Shown here piece after piece: positions 25,502 through 34,043 of a stretch of 64,000 nucleotides of DNA. A program made the translations under genes and the position numbers. Below the pieces are notes generated by a model. The model saw only the letters and a program-made list of their open reading frames with translations, did no database searches and had not been told where the DNA came from. The DNA comes from Alteromonas sp. C1M14. GTDB taxonomy: Bacteria > Pseudomonadota > Gammaproteobacteria > Enterobacterales > Alteromonadaceae. The first letter of the stretch is position 1; every line of letters begins with the position of its first letter. Location: the NCBI RefSeq assembly GCF_018860965.1, contig NZ_JAHKQF010000009.1, forward strand, positions 186,001-250,000, written 5' to 3'.

Positions 25502-27427
25502 TCATGACTGGGTTTTCATATACGTATAACCACTTAAGCAGTTTTCGTAAAAATCAGTCCAGCGTACCGCTTCTCTTGGGTTTAAATTACCCGCTCGAAT
25601 TTGTTTGTCTATCATACGTTTCACATCCGAGGCCATAGCACGGGGGTTGTATTGCATGATCTCAAGCACATCTTGTACCGATGACCCTTTCACCACTTCT
25701 TCAATGTAAAAGTCTTGGGGATCATCATCATAACTAAAGATATGCACTTCGTTTAAGCGACCAAACAGGTTGTGCATATCGCCCATCACATCTTGATACG
25801 CACCGGTTAAAAACAACCCCACATAATAGGGCTCATCTTTGTTCAGTTTGTGCATGGGCAAAATATCGGTAATTTCACGCCCGGCAGCAAATTGATTAAT
25901 TTTACCGTCGCTGTCGCAGGTAATATCCACCAGCGAGCAATTCACATCGGGTTTTTCATTCATGCGAGTAACAGGCACAACGGGAAGTAACTGATCAATG
26001 GCCCAGGTATCGGCGGCGGATTGAAATACCGAAAAATTCGCCAAATACTGAGACGACAAACTGTAATCTAGTGCCTGAATTTCTTCAGGAACATAATCAG
26101 CAGCGGCGTAATAGGCCTGTAACCGCTTCATAATACGCCAGTACAGGGTTTCAATTTTGCCCAGTTCATCTAACGACAACACTCGTAGTTTAAAGGCGTC
26201 CATGGCCTGTTCTTTCCACTGCGAGGCATCGTTAAATACTTCCTGCATATTGGTTTGGGTGTCGAAGGTATCAGCCAGTTCACGAATGTTCTTCACAAAC
26301 ACATGTTCGCCGTCTACGGGGGTAACGTCCACTTCGGCCATGTCAGAGCGAATTTCACCCACAATTTCAGTGATCACGCAGCTATGATGAGCGGTAATGG
26401 CCCGGCCACTTTCACTCACCAAATTAGGATGAGGCACGCCTTCTAGGTCGCACACTTCTTTCATGCCGTACACCACGTCAGACACATATTCTTGCATATT
26501 GTAGTTGCGAGACGATTCATTGGTAGAAGCACTGCCATCATAATCGATACCCAATCCGCCGCCCACATCCACATAATCTAACTGAAAGCCCAATTTATGT
26601 AATTCGGCATAAATACGGGCACCTTCGGTCATGGCTTCTTTAACCGACCGAATATCTGTAAGCTGGCTGCCAATATGAAAGTGCAACAGTTTTAGGCACG
26701 ACTCCATGCCTTGTTCGCGTAAAAACCGCGCGGCTTTAAGTATCTCGGCCACGGTTAAACCAAATTTGGCCCGTTCGCCGCCGGAACTTTCCCATTTGCC
26801 CCGCCCTTTTACCGTCATTTTGAAACGCAGACCAATAATAGGGTCGATGCCTAGTTCTTTGGCGGTTTTTACCAGCAAGGTAAGTTCGGAGTATTTTTCA
26901 ATCACCACCACAATGCGACGGCCTAACTTGCGACCAAGCAATGCCAGTTTCATAAACTCGGCGTCTTTGTAGCCATTTAATACCGTTAATGATGCTTCAT
27001 TGGTATTTAATGCCAATACGGTGATCAGCTCTGCCTTTGAGCCAGCTTCAAGGCCATAGTTAAAGGGTTCACCGGCATCGACGATCTCTTCAACCACTTC
27101 ACGCATCTGATTTACTTTTACCGGATAAACACCTTGATACTCACCGTTATAATCGGCTTCAGCAATGGTATTTCTAAAAATGGTGTTTAAGTTTGCCACC
27201 TGTGAGCGCAGTACATCATGAAACCGAACCACCACCGGAAACTGTACACCCTCTTCCCGTATTTCATCGATAACCGCTTTTAAATCAATGCGAATACTTG
27301 AATCGGATGGAACCGGCGTAACATGTACATTGCCGTTTTCGCCAATGGTAAAATAGCCGCCGCCCCAGCGAGATACGCCGTACAATTTTTCCGCTTCTTC
27401 AATGCTCCACTGTGCCAATGTCTTCAC
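25502..27427 (-). CDS. speA: biosynthetic arginine decarboxylase
   Basis: 641 residues, the usual length of SpeA. The PLP-binding lysine lies in 'YQGVYPVKVNQMREVV'; other family blocks are 'LLHFHIGSQLTDIRSVKE', 'DVGGGLGIDYDGS' and 'VSESGRAITAHHSC'. The C-terminal domain holds the active-site Cys region 'NCSLVDITCDSDGK'. It converts arginine to agmatine, the first step of the arginine route to putrescine. It begins MKTLAQWSIEEAEKLYG, with no periplasmic signal like that reported for the E. coli enzyme. No speB is adjacent. Confidence 0.97.
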   Translation of the reverse strand: MKTLAQWSIEEAEKLYGVSRWGGGYFTIGENGNVHVTPVPSDSSIRIDLKAVIDEIREEGVQFPVVVRFHDVLRSQVANLNTIFRNTIAEADYNGEYQGVYPVKVNQMREVVEEIVDAGEPFNYGLEAGSKAELITVLALNTNEASLTVLNGYKDAEFMKLALLGRKLGRRIVVVIEKYSELTLLVKTAKELGIDPIIGLRFKMTVKGRGKWESSGGERAKFGLTVAEILKAARFLREQGMESCLKLLHFHIGSQLTDIRSVKEAMTEGARIYAELHKLGFQLDYVDVGGGLGIDYDGSASTNESSRNYNMQEYVSDVVYGMKEVCDLEGVPHPNLVSESGRAITAHHSCVITEIVGEIRSDMAEVDVTPVDGEHVFVKNIRELADTFDTQTNMQEVFNDASQWKEQAMDAFKLRVLSLDELGKIETLYWRIMKRLQAYYAAADYVPEEIQALDYSLSSQYLANFSVFQSAADTWAIDQLLPVVPVTRMNEKPDVNCSLVDITCDSDGKINQFAAGREITDILPMHKLNKDEPYYVGLFLTGAYQDVMGDMHNLFGRLNEVHIFSYDDDPQDFYIEEVVKGSSVQDVLEIMQYNPRAMASDVKRMIDKQIRAGNLNPREAVRWTDFYENCLSGYTYMKTQS

Positions 27428-27655
27428 CTTAAAAAATTAAACGCCCTGTCAGACATACTGAACAAGGCGAGTTGTGGATTATGTTTTATATTGCCCGCAT
27501 TATAATCACACTGCGCACAAGCGCTATCAAAATTCGTTAAATACAGTGTATTTCATGGTATCGGTCGGTTTGCGATGTATTCCCGCCTCAAGGTATTTGC
27601 AGTGCTAATCATCATCCATTACGCTGAGTTAAAATAATCAAAATATCAGGGAACC

Positions 27656-29254
27656 ATGTTTAAACCATTTATTGTAAGTAGTTTGCTTTTAGCTGCTTGC
27701 CAAAGTTTTGCTGCCACTTCCATTTCGCCTCTCGGTGAACAATTAAATCTCGATAATTTTAGAAAAGACGTACAGGTATTGGCCAGCGATGACTTCGAAG
27801 GTCGCGCCCCCTTGTCTGAAGGCGAACAAAAAACCGTGGATTACATTGTCTCACAGTTTAAATCTATTGGATTAAAGCCCGCTTTTGGTGACAGCTATAT
27901 TCAAAAGGTGCCTTTAGCTAAAATTACCGCCGATCAAAATATGTCACTAACCATTGGTGATATGGAATTTAAAAATGGCTCGGACTTTACCGCTCGTACC
28001 CAACGGATAAGTGAGTCGATAGCAGTAAACGATGATGTGGTATTTGCCGGTTACGGCATTGTAGCACCAGAATATAACTGGAACGACTACGCCAATATTG
28101 ATGTAAAAGGCAAAACCGTTATTGTGCTGGTAAACGACCCGGGGTTTGCATCAAAAGATGACGACCTGTTTACCGGTAACGCCATGACCTATTACGGGCG
28201 CTGGACTTACAAATATGAAGAAGCCGCCCGCCAAGGTGCCAAGGCTTTGTTTATTGTCCATGAAACCATGCCCGCAGGATACGGTTGGGGCGTGGTACAA
28301 AACTCGAACACCAACACTAAATATGCCTTGGTAGACGACAACGACAATCAATCCCAAGTTGGTGTAATGGGCTGGATTCAGCTTCGTGCAGCAGAAAAAA
28401 TCTTCGCCGCAGCGGGTTTGAATTACCGCGAATTAAAAGCTGAGGCCGCCAAACCGGGATTTACAGCCATTGATTTGCATACCAAAGCAAAACTCGCCCT
28501 ACATAACCGTATAGAACACGCCGAATCACAGAATCTTGCGGCACTTTTACCTGGCACATCCGCCGCCGACGAATGGATTGGTATACATGCTCACTGGGAT
28601 CATTTAGGTAAAGCCATAGAAAACGGTAAAGAAGTGGTATTAAACGGTGCGGTGGATAACGCTTCTGGTGTGGCAGGTGTACTAGAGTTGGCTCGTGTAC
28701 TTAAAAAACAAAGTAGCGAAAAACCGTTCAAACGTACACTCATGTTTAGTGCCTTTACCGCAGAAGAAACCGGCTTGCTGGGTGCCGAACACTTTGCCAA
28801 AAACCCGCCCATTGACCAATCGCAAATCGTAGCCTTTTTAAATATCGATGGTATGAACGTCAACGCCAGCACCGACTATATCTTGCAATATGGCAGTGGC
28901 TTATCGGAACTGGAAGACTATGTGGCTGATACCGCCGCCTCACAAGGTCGCTATGTGAAACCCGATCCTCGGCCACAAAATGGGCTGTTTTTCCGCTCTG
29001 ACCATTTTGCCGCTGCACGACAAGGGATCCCGTCTTACTTGTTCATGAGTTTAGGCGATACCGACCCCTCATTTATTGCCAAGCGCTACCATAAGGCCGC
29101 GGACGACTACCTTCCAGAGTGGAATTTAGGCGGCGTAAGACAAGATTTAGATCTTATCGGGCAAATTATGGTGCAACTGGCAGATAATGGCGATTGGCCA
29201 GCTTGGACCACAGAGTCAGATTTTAAAGCCGCCAGAAAAGCCTCGGGTAGATAA
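27656..29254 (+). CDS. M28-family zinc metallopeptidase with PA domain
   Basis: 532 residues with a signal peptide ('LLAACQSFA-ATS'). After an N-terminal segment, a PA domain lies around 110-270 ('VVFAGYGIVAPEYNWNDY'). The M28 catalytic domain follows with the zinc ligands in 'IHAHWDHLG' (His, Asp), 'GAVDNASGVAGVLELARV' (Asp), 'FTAEETGLLGAEHF' (Glu general base and Glu ligand), 'INIDGMN'-like Asp, and a late 'SYLFMSLG...RYHKAADDY' His. It is a secreted aminopeptidase or carboxypeptidase that processes external peptides. A strong terminator follows. Confidence 0.94.
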   Translation: MFKPFIVSSLLLAACQSFAATSISPLGEQLNLDNFRKDVQVLASDDFEGRAPLSEGEQKTVDYIVSQFKSIGLKPAFGDSYIQKVPLAKITADQNMSLTIGDMEFKNGSDFTARTQRISESIAVNDDVVFAGYGIVAPEYNWNDYANIDVKGKTVIVLVNDPGFASKDDDLFTGNAMTYYGRWTYKYEEAARQGAKALFIVHETMPAGYGWGVVQNSNTNTKYALVDDNDNQSQVGVMGWIQLRAAEKIFAAAGLNYRELKAEAAKPGFTAIDLHTKAKLALHNRIEHAESQNLAALLPGTSAADEWIGIHAHWDHLGKAIENGKEVVLNGAVDNASGVAGVLELARVLKKQSSEKPFKRTLMFSAFTAEETGLLGAEHFAKNPPIDQSQIVAFLNIDGMNVNASTDYILQYGSGLSELEDYVADTAASQGRYVKPDPRPQNGLFFRSDHFAAARQGIPSYLFMSLGDTDPSFIAKRYHKAADDYLPEWNLGGVRQDLDLIGQIMVQLADNGDWPAWTTESDFKAARKASGR

Positions 29255-29278
29255 CCTGTAAGTTTAAAAAAGAGAATA

Positions 29279-29314
29279 AAAAAAGGGTGTAGCATTTTGC
29301 TACACCCTTTTTTT
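29279..29314. terminator. bidirectional intrinsic terminator
   Basis: GGGTGTAGCA (29285-29294) pairs perfectly with TGCTACACCC (29298-29307), flanked by A-run and T-run, so it can end both the M28 peptidase and the pnt transcripts. Confidence 0.85.
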
Positions 29315-29332
29315 ATTATTAGCTAACAAGGC

Positions 29333-30721
29333 TTAGTCGTCGCCAAATTCACGGACAATAGTATTGATGGTGTCTTTAGCATCACCCAATACCATCCGCG
29401 TGTTGTCTTTAAAGAACAGCGGGTTATCGACTCCGGCAAAACCTGCATTAGCTGAACGCTTCAAAACAAACACGGTTTTTGCGCGATAGGCCTCAATAAC
29501 CGGCATGCCATAAATGGGGCTACCTTTCATTTCTTTCGCCGCAGGATTGACCACGTCGTTAGCACCGATAACAATCACCACGTCGTAGTTTTCCATGCGG
29601 GGGTTTACCTCGTCCATTTCATACAACTGATCATAAGGCACATCGGCTTCGGCTAGTAACACGTTCATGTGACCGGGCATACGTCCGGCTACCGGGTGAA
29701 TCGCGTATTCCACCGTACAACCGTTTTCTTCCAGCAAGGTTTGCATTTCACGTACCGCATGTTGCGCTTGTGCCACCGCCATACCGTAACCTGGCACAAC
29801 AAGTACTGCTTGTGCCGCTTCCAGTACATAAAAGGCGTCTTGGGCGGCCATCACTTTAATTTCACCTTCAATTTTCTCGCCCGCTTCTACCGGCTTCGCA
29901 AAACCTGAAAGTAATACGTTCATCAGCGAACGGTTCATGGCCTTGCACATAATGTTGGTAAGGATAAGCCCAGATGCCCCGACCAATAAGCCGGTAACAA
30001 TGAGTATGGTATTGCCCACAGCCAAACCTGCTGCCGTAGCCGCAACACCGGAATAACTATTAAGCAGGGCAATCACCACTGGCATATCCGCACCACCAAT
30101 TGAAATGGTGGCCAGAACACCAAAGGACAGAGCCAGCACGATGATAAGCGTTAACAAAACCGCATTAGCTGGATCGTTCACAAACAAATAACCCACCACA
30201 AAAAACGCCACAAGGTGAGCAATGCTAAGCTCTCGAAGACCAGTAAAGATAACCGCTTTGGCTCCCATGCGTCCGGACAGTTTTCCCCAGGCCACCACCG
30301 AGCCCGAAAAGGTAATGCCACCAATCACAATGGTGAGGATCACGGTGATGAGCATAAAGTGTGACAACAGATGAAATGACATGGCTGTTTGCTGGCTAAT
30401 TGCCGCCCATCCCAATAACAGAGAAGCCGCACCACCAAAACCGTTAAACAAGGACACCATTTCTGGCATCTGTGTCATCTCAACGGACTTGGCTTTCCAA
30501 GCACCGTATGCGCCGCCCACAACAAAGCCCAATATTATCCAATGGTAAGAGATAATTTGATGGTCAAGCAGGGTGACGATCACCGCCACAAACATGCCCA
30601 CCGCAGAAACAAGGTTCCCTTTGCGGGCCGTGGCCGGATGACTAAGTAATTTTAAACCCAAGATAAAAAGCCCCGCCGCAAGGACGTAAGCCAGATTAAT
30701 AATCAGTGCTACAGATTCCAT
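29333..30721 (-). CDS. pntB: NAD(P) transhydrogenase subunit beta
   Basis: 462 residues. About nine TM helices (domain II) precede the NADP(H)-binding domain III, with 'VPGYGMAVAQAQHAVREM', 'IHPVAGRMPGHMNVLLAEADVPYD' and 'VIVIGANDVVNPAA'. With the two alpha-subunit genes upstream it forms the proton-translocating transhydrogenase that makes NADPH from NADH using the proton gradient. It follows pntAB by 12 bp. Confidence 0.97.
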   Translation of the reverse strand: MESVALIINLAYVLAAGLFILGLKLLSHPATARKGNLVSAVGMFVAVIVTLLDHQIISYHWIILGFVVGGAYGAWKAKSVEMTQMPEMVSLFNGFGGAASLLLGWAAISQQTAMSFHLLSHFMLITVILTIVIGGITFSGSVVAWGKLSGRMGAKAVIFTGLRELSIAHLVAFFVVGYLFVNDPANAVLLTLIIVLALSFGVLATISIGGADMPVVIALLNSYSGVAATAAGLAVGNTILIVTGLLVGASGLILTNIMCKAMNRSLMNVLLSGFAKPVEAGEKIEGEIKVMAAQDAFYVLEAAQAVLVVPGYGMAVAQAQHAVREMQTLLEENGCTVEYAIHPVAGRMPGHMNVLLAEADVPYDQLYEMDEVNPRMENYDVVIVIGANDVVNPAAKEMKGSPIYGMPVIEAYRAKTVFVLKRSANAGFAGVDNPLFFKDNTRMVLGDAKDTINTIVREFGDD

Positions 30722-30733
30722 ATTTTCGGCCCC

Positions 30734-31018
30734 TTACTTCCGGTCTTTTTTCTTAAACATGCCAAGCATACGGTCAGTAACCATATAGCCGCCCACTACA
30801 TTGATGCTAGCTAGCGCCACCGCCGCTGTGCCTAAAATGGTAGTGAGTACATCATGATCCGTGCCTGATGCCGCTAATGCCCCAACTAAGGTTATGCCCG
30901 AAATGGCGTTAGAGCCTGACATCAGTGGCGTATGTAAGGTAGAAGGCACTTTACGAATGAGTTCGAAGCCCAAAAAAGCTGCCAGTAGAACGATAAAAAT
31001 TAAGTAGATATTTTCCAT
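30734..31018 (-). CDS. pntAB: NAD(P) transhydrogenase subunit alpha, membrane part
   Basis: 94 residues with three TM helices ('IYLIFIVLLAAFLGFELIRKVPSTLHTPLMSGSNAISG' region). It corresponds to the C-terminal membrane portion of E. coli PntA, here encoded separately, as in Rhodospirillum-type three-subunit enzymes. It lies two bases after the NAD-binding subunit gene. Confidence 0.93.
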   Translation of the reverse strand: MENIYLIFIVLLAAFLGFELIRKVPSTLHTPLMSGSNAISGITLVGALAASGTDHDVLTTILGTAAVALASINVVGGYMVTDRMLGMFKKKDRK

Positions 31019-31020
31019 GG

Positions 31021-32172
31021 TCAGACTCCTTGATAGGCTTGTTTAAGCATGCCGTTGGTGATTTCACCGTCATGGGTGATAACACAACCGGCTAGAATTT
31101 CATCATCCATATTCAGGGTAAACTGGGCAGATTCGTCGTCGTAAAACTCATCAAGCAGGTTGTAAAGGTTATTGGCGTACATGTCGGTGGCGTCTTTGGC
31201 TACAAACTGACTCCAATTACCATAACCAATAACGGTGACACCATTTACCGTGGCAACTTGGCCGGGTACTGAGCCTTCCACGTTACCGCCCGATGTGGCG
31301 GCCATATCCATCACCACGCTTCCCGGCCGCATCAACGCCAAGGTTTCTTTACTGATAAGTTGGGGCGGGCGGCGACCAAAAAGTTGGGCCGTGGTGATCA
31401 CAATATCAGAATCGGCAATGGCATCGCGCTGAGCATCTTGCTGTTTTTGCTTCTGCTCATCGGTGAGTTCCTTGGCATACCCGTCTTTGGTTTGCCCGGT
31501 TTCACCAATGTCTATTTTGAGGAACTTGCCCCCTAAGGATTCCACCTGTTCTGCCACCACATCGCGAGTATCGTAGGCGGTCACATTGGCCCCTAAACGT
31601 TTGGCCGTGGCTATGGCTTGCAAGCCCGCTACGCCGGCACCAATAATGAATACTTTCGCGGGTTTTATCGTCCCAGAAGGGGTCATCATCATAGGTAAAA
31701 TAGAGGGTAAGTGATTGGCCGCTTGCATTACCATCACGTAACCGGCAAGGCTAGCTTGGGAGCTTAGCGCATCCATTTTTTGTGCCCTTGACGAACGTGG
31801 GATCATTTCTACCGATAAGGTGGTAAGCCTACGCTTAGCCATGGCTTCAACAGCCTGTTTCTGGAAAAATGGGTCGATATGACCTATCACCAACGCCTGC
31901 GCTTTAAGCAAGGTATAAACGGACTCGTCGGGACGGTTTACACAAAGTAAAATGTCAGCATCTTGCAAGTCAGCATCACAGTTTTGTTGAACCGTGCCCC
32001 CGGCTTCAATGAAGGCCTCATCCGGATAGCCTGACAAGGCACCAGCGCCTTGCTGCACTACCACCGTGATACCGCGCTTTACCATTCGTTTTACGCTGGA
32101 TACAGACACAGCACATCGCTTCTCAATGTGTCCCTGTTTTTCAAATCCTTCGTTCAATATCAGTATTTTCAA
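31021..32172 (-). CDS. pntAA: NAD(P) transhydrogenase subunit alpha, NAD(H)-binding part
   Basis: 383 residues: domain I of PntA, with 'ALSSQASLAGYVMVMQAA', the Rossmann motif 'VFIIGAGVAGLQAIATAKRLGANVTAYD' region, and 'RPGSVVMDMAATSGGNVE'. The start appears to be TTG (32170-32172) with GAGG eight bases upstream, giving MKILILNEG; no ATG near this point fits. First gene of the pntAA-pntAB-pntB transcript. Confidence 0.95.
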   Translation of the reverse strand: MKILILNEGFEKQGHIEKRCAVSVSSVKRMVKRGITVVVQQGAGALSGYPDEAFIEAGGTVQQNCDADLQDADILLCVNRPDESVYTLLKAQALVIGHIDPFFQKQAVEAMAKRRLTTLSVEMIPRSSRAQKMDALSSQASLAGYVMVMQAANHLPSILPMMMTPSGTIKPAKVFIIGAGVAGLQAIATAKRLGANVTAYDTRDVVAEQVESLGGKFLKIDIGETGQTKDGYAKELTDEQKQKQQDAQRDAIADSDIVITTAQLFGRRPPQLISKETLALMRPGSVVMDMAATSGGNVEGSVPGQVATVNGVTVIGYGNWSQFVAKDATDMYANNLYNLLDEFYDDESAQFTLNMDDEILAGCVITHDGEITNGMLKQAYQGV

Positions 32173-32695
32173 AGTGTTTTCCTCAGGAAGGGAGGGTTCT
32201 GAGAGTCATCATTCGGTCTTGGTTGTACCGAACTTGTTAATTTATATTTATTATTGTTAATTCAACCTAATATTATTTGCCACCGATGGCAATTTTGTCC
32301 GTAATAACAAAATGGAATAAGTAATGGGTCGAACTGCCTATAAAAACAACAGTAATGGTTTCTCGATTACTTTGAAGTACATCAGTGAAGCAGTACGTAA
32401 CGAAATGATAAATATCAAAATTTGCTTTATTTTATCGTGGAATTACAGGTTGCAGAATTCGATACAGGGGAGAGAAAGAAAGGCCGACCTCTAGGTTGAG
32501 GAAAAAGACAAGATTGAAAACTTTTTTACCGGAAAACCTTTCAACATGAAAAAAATCCAAGCCAATTGGTTAAAAAACAACCTAATGTAAACCCGTAATT
32601 TATTAGCTTATCAAAAGACAACCCAATGCCGAATACGACATTGGTCTGAATTAAATCACCTTAAAACTACTCGGACCCACCTGCCTTTGTTTGTT
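32173..32695. other. 523-bp stretch between pntAA and the parvulin gene
   Basis: Promoter region of the pnt transcript at its left, then no intact gene. One plus-strand frame at 32324-32590 looks like a short degenerate ORF with an internal TAG (listed separately). The rest is AT-rich and unassigned. Confidence 0.5.
32324..32590 (+). pseudogene. short degenerate ORF of unknown family with in-frame TAG
   Basis: From ATG 32324 the frame reads MGRTAYKNNSNGFSITLKYI and runs 56 codons to a TAG at 32492-32494, then stays open in the same frame for 31 further codons ('VEEKDKIENFFTGKPF...WLKNNLM') to TAA at 32590. Amino-acid use is gene-like across the stop, suggesting a recent nonsense mutation or a short two-part remnant. 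I do not recognise the family and there is no clear ribosome-binding site. Confidence 0.25.
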
Positions 32696-32977
32696 TTAGC
32701 GGCTACGATAGAGCGGCTTTATTAAATGATAACCAAAGCGGGTTTTTACTGGGCCATGGATCTTCAATAGCTCTTTTTTAAATACAACTTCATCGAAGGC
32801 CTTTACCATTTGCCCCCGCCGTAACTCACCGAGATCGCCGCCTCGCTTTCCCGAGGGACACAAAGAATGCTTTTTTGCTAACTTAGCAAAATCGCCGCCT
32901 CGTTGAAGTTGAGAAAGTATGCTCAGTGCCTCTTTTTCTGTTTTTACAAGAATGTGCAATGCTGATGCTGTTGCCAT
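32696..32977 (-). CDS. ppiC: parvulin-type peptidyl-prolyl cis-trans isomerase (PpiC)
   Basis: 93 residues from ATG 32977 (AAGG seven bases upstream; upstream in-frame codons do not fit the family). A stand-alone parvulin domain: '[19 protein letters not shown]', '[23 protein letters not shown]', '[13 protein letters not shown]'. It has no signal peptide, so it is a cytoplasmic prolyl isomerase like E. coli PpiC. Single gene. Confidence 0.95.
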   Translation of the reverse strand: MATASALHILVKTEKEALSILSQLQRGGDFAKLAKKHSLCPSGKRGGDLGELRRGQMVKAFDEVVFKKELLKIHGPVKTRFGYHLIKPLYRSR

Positions 32978-33207
32978 AATGCTGCCTTTTATTGGTAATG
33001 GTGGCTGGTATCGTTGGACTAATCCTTCTGTGTACACCTAAGCTTTTTTCGCAAAATAGAATAGATGGCGCACAGCGAATGACAAACCTGACACCTTGAT
33101 CTAAAGGACTAGGTTTATTTCCAATGTCATAGTCCGAAAAATACTACAATTGTTCTTACATGTTTAGTTTCAGGATCTATACCGGCGTAATCCGGAAAGT
33201 GTATTAA

Positions 33208-34032
33208 ATGAAAGCAAAATTGATCTACCTTTGCGCTTGCTGGTTTCTCACATTCGGCACACCCGTAGTAAGTGAGACATATACGGTAGGTATAGTACCT
33301 CAGCAATCACCGAAAAAATTAGCCCAAGCATGGCAACCATTAATTAATTACTTGTCTACAATTACAGGGCATGAATGGCGATTCGAAACCGCAAAAGATA
33401 TTCCGGCATTTGAAAAAGCCCTTGCCAATGGCGAATACGACCTTGCATACATGAACCCATATCATTTGGTGGTATTTAGTGAGGCCGCTGGTTATCGCGC
33501 CATTGCTCGGCAAAAGGAAAAGTATATTCAAGGCATTATAGTGGTGAATAAAACAAGTAATGTTAATACGCTGGCTGATTTAAACGGTGCAGACATTGCG
33601 TTTCCGGCTCCAGCTGCTTTTGCGGCGAGTATTATTCCGCAAGCTAAACTACGGCAAGAAGGAATTCAGTTTAACCCGGTATACGTGCATTCCCACGACT
33701 CTGTATATTTAAATGTTCATCGTGCTTTTTTTGTTGCCGGGGGCGGAATTTACCGTACCCTTAACGTTGCTCCCAAGGCCGTGAACAAGGATCTTAACGT
33801 GCTATGGGAAAGCCCGCCTTTTACCCCTCACGCGTTGGCTGTGCACCCTAAACTAAAACCCGCGCTTGCCACAAAGCTGCAAAATGCGCTGTTACAACTA
33901 GCGCGCACCGACAGTGTAGGAAAAGAGATTTTAACGGGGCTTAAAATGAAAGGCTTTGTTTTGGCGAAGAATGAAGATTGGAACGACGTTAGGGCGCTGA
34001 ATATTAATTTACTTTCTAGTGTAGGCGAGTAA
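33208..34032 (+). CDS. PhnD-like phosphate/phosphite/phosphonate-type substrate-binding protein
   Basis: 274 residues with a signal peptide (to about 'VVS-ET'). The PhnD pattern is clear: 'YTVGIVPQQSPKKLAQAWQPLINYLS' near the N-terminus, then 'YDLAYMNPYHLVVFSEAAGYRAIAR', 'LADLNGADIAFPAPAAFAASI' and 'PHALAVHPKL'. There is no ABC permease or ATPase nearby. Instead a membrane histidine kinase gene starts 11 bp downstream, so it probably serves as the ligand-sensing partner of that kinase (inference). Confidence 0.85.
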   Translation: MKAKLIYLCACWFLTFGTPVVSETYTVGIVPQQSPKKLAQAWQPLINYLSTITGHEWRFETAKDIPAFEKALANGEYDLAYMNPYHLVVFSEAAGYRAIARQKEKYIQGIIVVNKTSNVNTLADLNGADIAFPAPAAFAASIIPQAKLRQEGIQFNPVYVHSHDSVYLNVHRAFFVAGGGIYRTLNVAPKAVNKDLNVLWESPPFTPHALAVHPKLKPALATKLQNALLQLARTDSVGKEILTGLKMKGFVLAKNEDWNDVRALNINLLSSVGE

Positions 34033-34043
34033 GCAAGCAAGAT

